In this document: piece by piece, positions 51,358 to 63,316 of the stretch
How positions within the stretch are numbered: position 1 is the stretch's first letter
How the letters are laid out: each line of letters starts with the position of its first letter
NCBI GenBank assembly: GCA_947446975.1
Contig: CANFHM010000002.1
Coordinates: 40,428-104,427, forward strand
Source: Microthrixaceae bacterium
GTDB lineage: Bacteria > Actinomycetota > Acidimicrobiia > Acidimicrobiales > Acidimicrobilacustridaceae
Direction of reading: 5' to 3'
DNA: 64,000 bases
Translations under genes and position numbers: made by a program
Notes under the pieces: generated by a model
Database searches by the model: none
Seen by the model: only the letters and a program-made list of their open reading frames with translations
What the model was told of the DNA's origin: nothing

Positions 51358-52386
51358 GTGGACATCAGCCGGGCACACCAGCAGGGTCGCGGCGTGCGGA
51401 GTGCCCCACAGGACCCATCTCCTGTCGCCCGGCGGGGTCGGCGTCGGTCCGCCCGCCGGTTCCGGCTGGTTCTCGTCCTCCTGCTGGTCGTGGTGGTCGT
51501 GACACCGGTGCTCCTCATCGGGAATGCGCTCTGGAACGTCACGAGACTCGACCGGGTCCATCTCGGTCCGGCGCTGTCGGCCTCCGGCTCCCGCAGCGGA
51601 CGGAACATCCTGCTCGTCGGCACCGACTCCCGGGCGGGGATCGACCCGTCGGATCCGAACGCCGCAGCGTTCCTCGGCGAGACGGTCACCGGCGCCCGCA
51701 CCGACACGATCATCGTCATGCATCTCGAGCATGGGACGGTGGAGCTGGTCTCGATCCCACGCGATCTCTGGGTCACCGATCCGGCCACCGGGGCCAAGGG
51801 GCGCATCAACTCCACGTTCTCGTCGGGTCCGGCCGATCTCGTCGCCGCGGTCATTGCGCTGGGGATCCCCATCGACCATTACGTGGAGGTCGACTTCGGC
51901 GGATTCGCCGACATCGTCGACGCACTCGGCGGCATCACCATCGACTTCCCGGCTCCGGCGAAGGATGATCACTCGGGGCTCTCGGTACCGAAGGCGGGCG
52001 CCGTGCACCTCGACGGCACCCAGGCACTGGCCTATGTGCGGAGCCGCTACTACAGCGAGCTCGTCAACGGCACCTGGCGGGTCGACGGCACCGCCGATCT
52101 CGGACGCACCACCCGGCAGCGGGCCTTCTTCACCGCACTCGTGTCCGCCATCACCGACACCCGGTCGCCGATCACGATGGCACGGCTCCCCGGTTCGGTC
52201 CGGTCGGGTCTGCGTCTCGACGACCGCTTCGGCGTCACCGACATGGTGGGTGTGGCCTCGGCTCTGCGGGGGGCGCATCCCACGAGCGATCTGCTTCCGG
52301 TGGTGCCCCGGGTGACCTCCGGTGGCGCCGACGTGCTGGAACTCGGCCCCGGGGCCCCGCAGGCGATCAGCCGTCTGGCCTCGTGA
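51358..52386 (+). CDS. LytR-CpsA-Psr (LCP) cell-wall polymer ligase
   Basis: 342 residues. A basic cytoplasmic N-terminus (RRGRRRSARR) precedes one membrane helix (LVLVLLLVVVVVTPVLLIG). The LCP domain begins with NILLVGTDSRAGIDP and contains ARTDTIIVMHLEHGTVELVSIPRDLWV (Asp and Arg of the active site), LGGITIDFPAPAKDD, LDGTQALAYVRSRYY and GRTTRQRAFFTALV (Arg residues that bind the pyrophosphate). LCP enzymes move polyprenyl-pyrophosphate-linked glycans onto peptidoglycan, for example arabinogalactan or teichoic acid. This provides the final step for an envelope polymer such as the one implied at 1-14 kb. The ORF-track start lies inside the divergent gene. Confidence 0.93.
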   Translation: MDISRAHQQGRGVRSAPQDPSPVARRGRRRSARRFRLVLVLLLVVVVVTPVLLIGNALWNVTRLDRVHLGPALSASGSRSGRNILLVGTDSRAGIDPSDPNAAAFLGETVTGARTDTIIVMHLEHGTVELVSIPRDLWVTDPATGAKGRINSTFSSGPADLVAAVIALGIPIDHYVEVDFGGFADIVDALGGITIDFPAPAKDDHSGLSVPKAGAVHLDGTQALAYVRSRYYSELVNGTWRVDGTADLGRTTRQRAFFTALVSAITDTRSPITMARLPGSVRSGLRLDDRFGVTDMVGVASALRGAHPTSDLLPVVPRVTSGGADVLELGPGAPQAISRLAS

Positions 52387-52448
52387 CCATCGCGACCCGG
52401 GATCCGAGCACCGGGGCCGGAGAAGTGCGAGCTGAGACCTGCGGGTGG

Positions 52449-53123
52449 TCAGTGGGGGAGCGTCAGCAGCACGTGATCGGGTTTGCGCGTCGCCGACTCG
52501 AAGACCTCGAAGGCGTCCTCGATGACCGGGACGAGGTCCTGGCAGTCACGGAACGACTGACGATCGAGTGATCGCATCTTGGTGATGGCGGAGGCGAGAT
52601 CCTCCTGGGAGAGCCATCCCTTGTGTCCCCAGCCGAATCTCGGCAGCAGGCGCTCGATGGAGCTGCTGGCGAGATGTCGTTCGGCGAGGGTGAGCAGTTC
52701 CCGGCCGCGGGCGAGACGACGCGCCTCGGTGGCATGCCAACCGAGCGCCGGAAGGCCACGCCGCAGTGTGGCCGGAGCCCGCAGGGATCTGGTCGGTGTG
52801 AGGTGGGGGGCCATGAGCACCCGGTACCAGTCGACGAGGTTGCTGTCGTCGCAGGCGTAGGACCATTCGTCGGGCCCGGCGACCGACAGCAGACCGAGGT
52901 ACTCACGGGTGAGCTGGTCGCGAGAATCCCAGACGGCGACGGCTCGGTCGCGGAGTGGGACCAGACCGTTGGGTGCGTCGAGCAGCGCTTCGAACTCATG
53001 ATGGAAGCCGATGGCATCGAGCATCCAGGAGCTGGTCTCACCGAGGGCACCAGCGCGCAGATTCGGCTCCTCGGTGACGCCGTGTCCCGGCTCCGTCGCC
53101 ATCACTGGCCGCTCCTCATGCAC
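52449..53123 (-). CDS. Protein of unknown function
   Basis: 224 residues; I recognise no family. Features seen: mostly helical, acidic/aromatic (AIGFHHEFEALLDAPNGLVPL, EYLGLLSVAGPDEWSYACDDSNLVDWYRVLM), a basic helix LGWHATEARRLARGRELLTLAERH, and WGHKGWLSQEDLASAITKM near the end. No signal peptide or membrane segment. Start ATG 53123 with GGAGAGG three bases upstream; ATG 53102 is possible. It is the last gene of a minus-strand run with the J-domain, lipoprotein and aminopeptidase genes, 42 bases after the J-domain stop. Confidence 0.7.
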   Translation of the reverse strand: MHEERPVMATEPGHGVTEEPNLRAGALGETSSWMLDAIGFHHEFEALLDAPNGLVPLRDRAVAVWDSRDQLTREYLGLLSVAGPDEWSYACDDSNLVDWYRVLMAPHLTPTRSLRAPATLRRGLPALGWHATEARRLARGRELLTLAERHLASSSIERLLPRFGWGHKGWLSQEDLASAITKMRSLDRQSFRDCQDLVPVIEDAFEVFESATRKPDHVLLTLPH

Positions 53124-53165
53124 CTCTCCAGTCTTTCCGGCGCGGACCGACGGGTGGCGGATACC

Positions 53166-53789
53166 TCAGAGGGAGTGGAGGTCGGCGAGCTCCTCCAGCA
53201 GGGCTTCCATCACCGGGGCCAGCGCCGGTGTCGGATCGGCCTCGATGGACTCCATCGTGATGAAGGCGTCGGTGCCGAACGCCCGGCCCTGCATGGTGAT
53301 GAGCACCGAGCAGGACGGCCCGCCCTCGAACCGTACGATCAGTTCCAGCAGACCGAGGTTCCGATCGACGTATCCGATGCCCCCGATGCGGGAACCGGCG
53401 TCGAGCAGCAGTGCGAACGCCTCGGCCGGGGGCGCCGTGATGAACAGCGTGTCGTCATCGGCGCGTATCTCGATCGTGTCGAACGGTCCCTGCCACTCCT
53501 GACGGTGACGACAGGTGCCGCTCTCGGAGTTGGAGTGCTGGGGTGGAGTCGGGGGTTCCTCCGGCTCGGGGATATGCGAACCATCACCCTCCGACACGGC
53601 CTGTCGGATGACCTCGAACGCGCGGGTGACGGCGATCGTCTCGGTCGTCGCCCGTGACTCGCCGAGTTCCTCGGTGGCGAGATCGGGGTGGGTGACCATC
53701 AGCAGTTCCCGGTACCGCAGACGAGCATCGTGGAGGCTCTGGCCCGGTTCGAGTCCGAGGATGTGAAGCGCCTCCGCCAGGGTCGTCAT
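53166..53789 (-). CDS. J-domain (DnaJ-like) protein
   Basis: 207 residues. TLAEALHILGLEPGQSLHDARLRYRELLMVTHPDLATEE carries the His-Pro-Asp loop of J-domains between two helices, followed by TETIAVTRAFEVIRQAV as the third helix. The signature stimulates Hsp70 ATPase activity. A Pro/Glu-rich linker (EPEEPPTPPQ) leads to an unrecognised C-terminal domain of about 110 residues with beta-strands (DTIEIRADDDTLFITAPPAE, LLELIVRFEGGPSCSVLITM). No zinc-finger or client-binding domain of DnaJ, so it is a specialised co-chaperone. ATG overlaps the lipoprotein stop by four bases. Confidence 0.78.
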   Translation of the reverse strand: MTTLAEALHILGLEPGQSLHDARLRYRELLMVTHPDLATEELGESRATTETIAVTRAFEVIRQAVSEGDGSHIPEPEEPPTPPQHSNSESGTCRHRQEWQGPFDTIEIRADDDTLFITAPPAEAFALLLDAGSRIGGIGYVDRNLGLLELIVRFEGGPSCSVLITMQGRAFGTDAFITMESIEADPTPALAPVMEALLEELADLHSL

Positions 53790-54271
53790 GGCATCAGCAC
53801 GGCACGGGCGCGGGTGACGCTGCTCCCGTCGGCTCCGGTGATGACGAGCAGGACCGTATGGGCGGCGCCGTCGCAGCGGATCCCCTCGATCTGCAGTTCG
53901 GAACCGGGATCGCGGAGCCGCTCGCTGACCTGCCTGCCGTCCACGATCGCGGTGAGGAGTTCGTCACCGCTGCCGAGGACCGGATGCGTCACGGTGATGG
54001 TCCCGAGCCCGTCGGTGCACCGATCGGACACCGAGAGCACCGCTGCATCGAGGATGGCCTGTGGTCGCGTCTCGGGGCGATCGGTGGCCGGGGTGGTGCC
54101 GGCGGTGGTGCTGGGACTCACCGGTTGGGTCGTCGATGACGGGTTCGGCACCGTGAGCGGGGAGAACGAGGTGGTGCTGGATCCGGCGGTGGACGCACCG
54201 CTGCCGCAGGCCGGGCTCAGCAGCGCCGTTCCACAGATCAGCAGCAGGAGCCAGCCCCGTGCGCGTCGCAT
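53786..54271 (-). CDS. Small lipoprotein of unknown function
   Basis: 161 residues. GWLLLLICGTALLSPAC is a signal peptide ending in a lipobox (Cys22). A Ser/Thr/Pro-rich linker (about residues 26-70) typical of surface-exposed spacers leads to a globular domain of about 90 residues with two cysteines (SVSDRCTDGLGTITV, IEGIRCDGAAHTVLLVI) that may form a disulfide. Immunoglobulin-like beta sandwich is possible. Start overlaps the aminopeptidase stop by one base and its stop overlaps the J-domain gene by four, so all are translated from one message. Confidence 0.75.
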   Translation of the reverse strand: MRRARGWLLLLICGTALLSPACGSGASTAGSSTTSFSPLTVPNPSSTTQPVSPSTTAGTTPATDRPETRPQAILDAAVLSVSDRCTDGLGTITVTHPVLGSGDELLTAIVDGRQVSERLRDPGSELQIEGIRCDGAAHTVLLVITGADGSSVTRARAVLMP

Positions 54272-55599
54272 CAGCGTCCCGGCAGCGGTGAGGAGGTCAG
54301 GATCTGTCCGAGCAGACGGCGCAGCAGCAGCGGGTCGGTGGCCGAGCAGAGTTCACGAGCCGAGTGCATGGAGAGCTGGGCGACACCGAGATCGACGGTG
54401 CGAACACCGAGACGAGCGGCCGTGACCGGCCCGATGGTGGAACCGCAGGGCATATCACCGCGGCTCGAGAACTGCTGCAGTGCGACGTCAGTCTCTCTCG
54501 CAGCCTCGACGACGACCGCCACACCCAGGGGATCAGTGGCGTAGCGCCGCGACTCGTTGTGCTTGAGCACGGGTCCGGCACCGAGGAGGATCTGGTGGCC
54601 GGGTTCATGACGTTCGGCGTAGTTCGGGTGCGTGGCATGGGCACCATCGGCGCTCACGCACAGCGAGCCGGCGAGGGCGGCGAGATGGTCGTCCCGATCG
54701 AGACCCGCGGCGATGGAGATCCGTTCGAGTATCGACACCAGGATCGAGCCGGCTGCACCCGAGGCGGACTCGCTGCCCACCTCCTCATGGTCGAACAGGC
54801 AGATCACCGGAACCGTGGTGTCGGCGTCGGCGCCACGTCCCACCGCATCGATCAATGCGCCGACCGCTGCCTCGCAGGACACCAGGTTGTCGATCCGCGG
54901 TGCGGCGAGCAGTGAGTGATCGGCTCCCAGCACCGCCGGTGGGCACAGATCATGGAGCATGAGCTCCCAAGAGACGATCGAGGAGCTCGGAACATCGAGG
55001 CGTTCGGCGAGGAAGCCGGAGATGCTGAGGGAGGGATCGAGTCCCCAGACGGGGGAGAGGTGCGTCTGGGGGTTCAGCACCAGCCCCTCGGCGGAGACCC
55101 CGCGATCCAGGTGGATGGCGAGCTGCGGGATCCGCAGGAGTGGTTCATCGACCCGCACCAGTTCGATCGTTGGCGCTGATCGGTCATGGGTGACAGCGAC
55201 TCGACCCGAGAGTCCGAGATCCCGGTCGAGCCAGGAGTTCAGCAGCGGTGCGCCGTAGACCTCGACCGCCAGCTGGGCGAACCCGACGGAACGGCGGTCC
55301 GGCCTGGGTCGGATCCGCAGGTTGGGGGAGTCGGTATGGGCACCGATGAGACGGAAGCCCGCCGACGGAGAACGACCCTCCGTGGACCAGGCCACGATCG
55401 ACCCATCGCGGACCAGGAAGTGACGGCCGGGTGCAGTGGGCCACGGGAGATGCTCGAGGACCTGCTCGAACCCTTCGGCCTGCAGTCGTGCGGCGGCTTC
55501 GGCGACGGCATGGAACGGCGAGGGGGCAGCCTCGACGAACGAGATCAGCGAGCTCGGTGGGTCGGATGCGGGCGTGCCGGGGGCGGGATGTCGGTCCAC
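54271..55599 (-). CDS. M18 family aspartyl aminopeptidase
   Basis: 442 residues, usual M18 length. FRLIGAHTDSPNLRIRP gives the first zinc His and catalytic Asp; APRIDNLVSCEAAVGAL the bridging Asp; VICLFDHEEVGSESASGA the Glu-Glu pair; GAHATHPNYAERHEPGH and SSRGDMPCGSTIGPVTAA further ligands; VAQLSMHSARELCSATD the last His. Removes N-terminal acidic residues from peptides, cytoplasmic in known members. GTG 55599 (VDRHPAPGTP) is preferred to the longer ORF-track start because TAGGGT lies seven bases upstream and earlier codons are in the gltB promoter region. First gene of the minus-strand run. Confidence 0.92.
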   Translation of the reverse strand: MDRHPAPGTPASDPPSSLISFVEAAPSPFHAVAEAAARLQAEGFEQVLEHLPWPTAPGRHFLVRDGSIVAWSTEGRSPSAGFRLIGAHTDSPNLRIRPRPDRRSVGFAQLAVEVYGAPLLNSWLDRDLGLSGRVAVTHDRSAPTIELVRVDEPLLRIPQLAIHLDRGVSAEGLVLNPQTHLSPVWGLDPSLSISGFLAERLDVPSSSIVSWELMLHDLCPPAVLGADHSLLAAPRIDNLVSCEAAVGALIDAVGRGADADTTVPVICLFDHEEVGSESASGAAGSILVSILERISIAAGLDRDDHLAALAGSLCVSADGAHATHPNYAERHEPGHQILLGAGPVLKHNESRRYATDPLGVAVVVEAARETDVALQQFSSRGDMPCGSTIGPVTAARLGVRTVDLGVAQLSMHSARELCSATDPLLLRRLLGQILTSSPLPGR

Positions 55600-55606
55600 C
55601 TCGCCG

Positions 55607-55612
55607 ACCCTA
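55607..55612 (-). promoter_or_regulatory. Putative leaderless -10 box TAGGGT for the M18 aminopeptidase
   Basis: TAGGGT seven bases before GTG 55599. Confidence 0.45.
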
Positions 55613-55662
55613 TCGGCCCGTGACCTCGGTATTCGGCTTGGCCCCATGCCCGGACCCGGTTG

Positions 55663-55701
55663 TACGATCATCACTCGCCTGCGGGGCCAGCGTCGTCCCC
55701 G
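55663..55701 (+). promoter_or_regulatory. Putative gltB promoter (-10 TACGAT) and leader hairpin
   Basis: TACGAT at 55663-55668 would give a leader of about 75-80 bases before ATG 55752. The leader has a hairpin CGGGG (55682-55686) / CCCCG (55697-55701), and GGGGA just before the start codon can serve as a weak ribosome site. This contrasts with the leaderless neighbours. Confidence 0.38.
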
Positions 55702-55751
55702 TCGGTACCTGTTCATCCCGGGCCACTGTGCCCTGATCGTTGGGGAACCTC

Positions 55752-60314
<4,563 letters not shown>

Positions 60315-60325
60315 AGGAGCACATC

Positions 60326-61789
60326 ATGGGTGACAGCAGCGGATTCCTGAAGCATGGTCGTGAGCTTCCGACCCGTCGAGAGGTGCCGGTCCGCCTCATG
60401 GACTGGAAGGAGGTCTACACCGACTTCCCGATCGCCAAGGTCCGCGAGCAGGCCAGTCGATGCATGGACTGCGGCATCCCGTTCTGCAACAACGGCTGCC
60501 CGCTCGGCAACCTGATCCCGGACTGGAACGACCTCGTCTACCGCGATCACTGGCATGAGGCGATCGATCGTCTCCATGCCACCAACAACTTCCCCGAGTT
60601 CACCGGACGTCTCTGCCCGGCGCCCTGTGAGGCGGCGTGCGTCCTCGGCATCAACGCCGACCCCGTCACCATCAAGCAGGTCGAGGTCGAGATCATCGAC
60701 CGTGCCTGGTCGGAGGGCTGGGTCACCCCCGAGCTCCCTGCGGTGCGCACCGGCCGCAGCGTGGCCGTCATCGGTTCCGGTCCCGCTGGTCTCGCCGCCG
60801 CGCAGCAGCTCACGCGCGCCGGGCACGATGTCGTCGTGTTCGAACGGGCGGACCGCCCGGGTGGCCTGCTGCGCTACGGGATCCCCGAGTTCAAGATGGA
60901 GAAGCGCCATCTCGACCGTCGTCTCGACCAGATGCGAGCCGAGGGCACCGAGTTCCGCTGCAACGTGAATGTCGGTGTCGACATCAGCGCCGAGCAGATC
61001 CGCGCCGATTTCGACGCCGTGATCCTCGCCGGTGGCGCCACCGCCTGGCGTGATCTCAACATCCCGGGTCGTGAGTTCAACGGCATCCATCAGGCGATGG
61101 AGTTCCTGCCGTACGCGAACCGCGTCGTGGAGGGCGATCTCGATCGCAGTCCGATCCACGCCGGCGGCAAGCGCGTGATCATCATCGGCGGCGGCGATAC
61201 CGGAGCCGACTGCCTCGGCACCTCGCATCGCCAGGGTGCACTGTCGGTCCACCAGTTCGAGATCATGCCCCGCCCGTCAGACTCCCGTCCTCCCGAGAAC
61301 CCCTGGCCCACCTGGCCGATGATGTTCCGGACCTCCTCTGCGCATGAGGAGGGCGGCGAGCGTGTCTACGCGGTGAACACCATCGAGTTCCTCGGTGACG
61401 CCGACGGCAACCTCAGGGCTCTGCGTGCTGTCGAGGTGCGCTCGGAGATCGTCGACGGTCGTCCGTCGTTCGTCCCGGTGGAGGGCTCGGAGTTCGAGCT
61501 CCCCTGTGATCTCGTGTTCCTCGCCATGGGATTCGTCGGTCCCGACCAGGGCGGCATGCTCGACCAGTTCGGGGTGTCCCTCGACGCCCGCGGCAATGTC
61601 GCTCGCGATGGTTCATGGGCCACCGATGTCGATGGCGTCTTCGTCGCCGGCGACATGGGTCGTGGCCAGAGCCTCATCGTCTGGGCCATCGCCGAGGGAC
61701 GGGCCGCCGCAGCTGCGGTCGACGCACATCTCATGGGCGAGACCCTGCTGCCCGCACCGATCGCACCGGAGGCGGCGCCGCTGCGCTGA
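60326..61789 (+). CDS. gltD: Glutamate synthase (NADPH) small subunit
   Basis: 487 residues. [30 protein letters not shown] and [17 protein letters not shown] hold the cysteines of two [4Fe-4S] clusters. [40 protein letters not shown] is the FAD Rossmann motif, [22 protein letters not shown] the NADPH-binding motif, and [25 protein letters not shown] the C-terminal FAD motif. Supplies electrons from NADPH to GltB. GAGGAG stands eight bases before ATG 60326. Together with GltB and glutamine synthetase (not in the window) it assimilates ammonium. Confidence 0.96.
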   Translation: MGDSSGFLKHGRELPTRREVPVRLMDWKEVYTDFPIAKVREQASRCMDCGIPFCNNGCPLGNLIPDWNDLVYRDHWHEAIDRLHATNNFPEFTGRLCPAPCEAACVLGINADPVTIKQVEVEIIDRAWSEGWVTPELPAVRTGRSVAVIGSGPAGLAAAQQLTRAGHDVVVFERADRPGGLLRYGIPEFKMEKRHLDRRLDQMRAEGTEFRCNVNVGVDISAEQIRADFDAVILAGGATAWRDLNIPGREFNGIHQAMEFLPYANRVVEGDLDRSPIHAGGKRVIIIGGGDTGADCLGTSHRQGALSVHQFEIMPRPSDSRPPENPWPTWPMMFRTSSAHEEGGERVYAVNTIEFLGDADGNLRALRAVEVRSEIVDGRPSFVPVEGSEFELPCDLVFLAMGFVGPDQGGMLDQFGVSLDARGNVARDGSWATDVDGVFVAGDMGRGQSLIVWAIAEGRAAAAAVDAHLMGETLLPAPIAPEAAPLR

Positions 61790-61828
61790 CCCGGCCCAGC
61801 GACACGCAGCTGGACCGGTGGGCGGTCC

Positions 61829-62554
61829 TCAGAGGACGGGATCCCCGTTCAGCTGGCGGTAGGCGTAGCCGATCGAGATCTCTGTGACGCCGATCGCCAA
61901 TCCGCAGGTGAGCAGGTTCACCACGGTGATCACGATGGCGAAGAGCACCACGCTGCCAGCGTTGCCGCTCACGAGATCGAATGACTTCTTGATCGAGTCG
62001 GCCGGCTCCAGCTTCCGTTGCGGATCGAGGACGTAGAACCCGTAGAACAGCACGAAGATCCGTACGACGATGAACCCGATGCAGCAGACGATCAGACCCA
62101 CGAAGCTCAGGAGGGCCACGAGCAGCGAGGCGATGATGTACGGAGCGATCCGGTCGGTGGAGAACATCATGTTCGGATCGGGACGCTCACCAGCGGTGAC
62201 GGCGAGCGCAGCCCGGATGAGACCAGCTTCGACGACCATGGCGATGAACACACCGACGGCCACCAGGGCGAACGAGAACAGGATCGTGGTGAGTCCGTTG
62301 CCGAAGCGCAGGAAGTTGCCGAGCAGGTTGAACACCAGCGTGACCCCGAAGTAGATGGCCACGATCGCCACCATCGAACCGAGGTTCTCGGTGAACTTCG
62401 CCCATCCGTACCCGAGCGCCAGACCGACATCGAGCTGGGGAACACCCTGGGGTGCGGGTGATGCGGGTGGAGGGGTACCCGGCTTCTGCTCCGGTGAATA
62501 CCACTTGCCATCGCTCGCCTGCCACCAGCCATCGCCCTGCGGGGTATCACTCAT
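61829..62554 (-). CDS. Small membrane protein with N-terminal GWWQASDGKWY tag
   Basis: 241 residues. MSDTPQGDGWWQASDGKWYSPEQKPG is a Trp-rich short module, similar to DUF2510, that from general knowledge is frequent in Acidimicrobiia membrane proteins; a Pro-rich spacer follows. Five or so hydrophobic segments (GSMVAIVAIYFGVTLVFNLLG, TTILFSFALVAVGVFIAMVV, YIIASLLVALLSFVGLIVCCIGFIVVRIFVLFYGFYVL, VVLFAIVITVVNLLTCGLAIGV) make up the rest, with KLEPADSIKKSFDLVSGN as a cytoplasmic loop. Overall like DUF975-type integral proteins; no function. ATG 62554 has GGAG five to eight bases upstream. Confidence 0.75.
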   Translation of the reverse strand: MSDTPQGDGWWQASDGKWYSPEQKPGTPPPASPAPQGVPQLDVGLALGYGWAKFTENLGSMVAIVAIYFGVTLVFNLLGNFLRFGNGLTTILFSFALVAVGVFIAMVVEAGLIRAALAVTAGERPDPNMMFSTDRIAPYIIASLLVALLSFVGLIVCCIGFIVVRIFVLFYGFYVLDPQRKLEPADSIKKSFDLVSGNAGSVVLFAIVITVVNLLTCGLAIGVTEISIGYAYRQLNGDPVL

Positions 62555-62632
62555 ACCTGCTCCATTCGCTGTTCGAATCCCGGCTCGGATCCTCGGCTCC
62601 ACAGCCGATGATCCCGATCTCTCAGGGGCACG

Positions 62633-63316
62633 CTAGTGCCCGGAGTCGGTGTCGTAGCCGAGTTCACCCCCATGGGCGAGGGGGCTGCCGAGACGCGAGA
62701 TCGGGTCGGTGGAGAGCTGCAGTGGTGCAGCCACGCTGCGTCCGGTGTGGAGGATCTCGTCCAGCACCCACTGCTCGGCATCGACCCAGCCCTGCGCCCG
62801 GGGCCCCTCCACCTCGAGGTTGTAGGGCTGCGAGAACGTGAGCACGGAGGCTCCCACTGACCGGAGCGCCCTCACGTTGTGCGGTGCGTCGTCGATGTAG
62901 GCATGCGCGGCAACGTCGGCCTTCTCACCCATGAAGCACAGATCCCGGTAGGGGATCGAGTTCGCATCGAGCCATTCGACGGTGTCGGACACCGCCACCG
63001 AATGTCCCCAGTTCGTGTAGAGGCGATGGGTGATGATGCGGATCGAGACACCGGCATCCGAGAGACGCCACAGCGATTCGGCGCATCCGGTGATGACGGG
63101 CATCGATCGGAACATCCGGTGCTCGAGCACAGCACGTCTGTGAAGTTCCTCGAACCCGGCACGGTCGAGTCCCCATTCGGTGAAGTCCCAGGTCTGCTGA
63201 TCGGGGATGGAACCCGGATCGACTCCGCGCTCTGCTGCCACCACGTACTTGAAGGCGGTGGCGTGGTCCCCGCACACGCCGTCGAGATCGACGCCGAGGA
63301 TGAACTCCCGGGTCAT
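62633..63316 (-). CDS. HAD-type 5'(3')-deoxyribonucleotidase-like phosphatase
   Basis: 227 residues. FILGVDLDGVCGDHATAF is HAD motif I with nucleophile Asp and second Asp, ISIRIITHRLY (RIITHR) motif II with Thr, and MGEKADVAAHAYIDDAPHNVRAL motifs III (Lys) and IV (two Asp). The HGD-less cap and WDFTEWGLDRAGFEELHRRAV helices match the NT5C family, which removes phosphate from deoxynucleotides. The extra C-terminal 35 residues are not needed for the fold. ATG 63316 overlaps the stop of the glycosyltransferase by four bases; translation is coupled. Confidence 0.82.
   Translation of the reverse strand: MTREFILGVDLDGVCGDHATAFKYVVAAERGVDPGSIPDQQTWDFTEWGLDRAGFEELHRRAVLEHRMFRSMPVITGCAESLWRLSDAGVSIRIITHRLYTNWGHSVAVSDTVEWLDANSIPYRDLCFMGEKADVAAHAYIDDAPHNVRALRSVGASVLTFSQPYNLEVEGPRAQGWVDAEQWVLDEILHTGRSVAAPLQLSTDPISRLGSPLAHGGELGYDTDSGH

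Noticed and set aside
61820-61840. GTCCTCAGAGGAC palindrome at the end of the membrane protein gene as a terminator
   Set aside because: Only a five-base stem with a three-base loop inside coding sequence and no U-tract; too weak to call.
62555-62600. tRNA T-loop-like string TTCGAATCCC upstream of the membrane protein
   Set aside because: The five-base T-stem does not pair and no acceptor or anticodon arm can be drawn around it.
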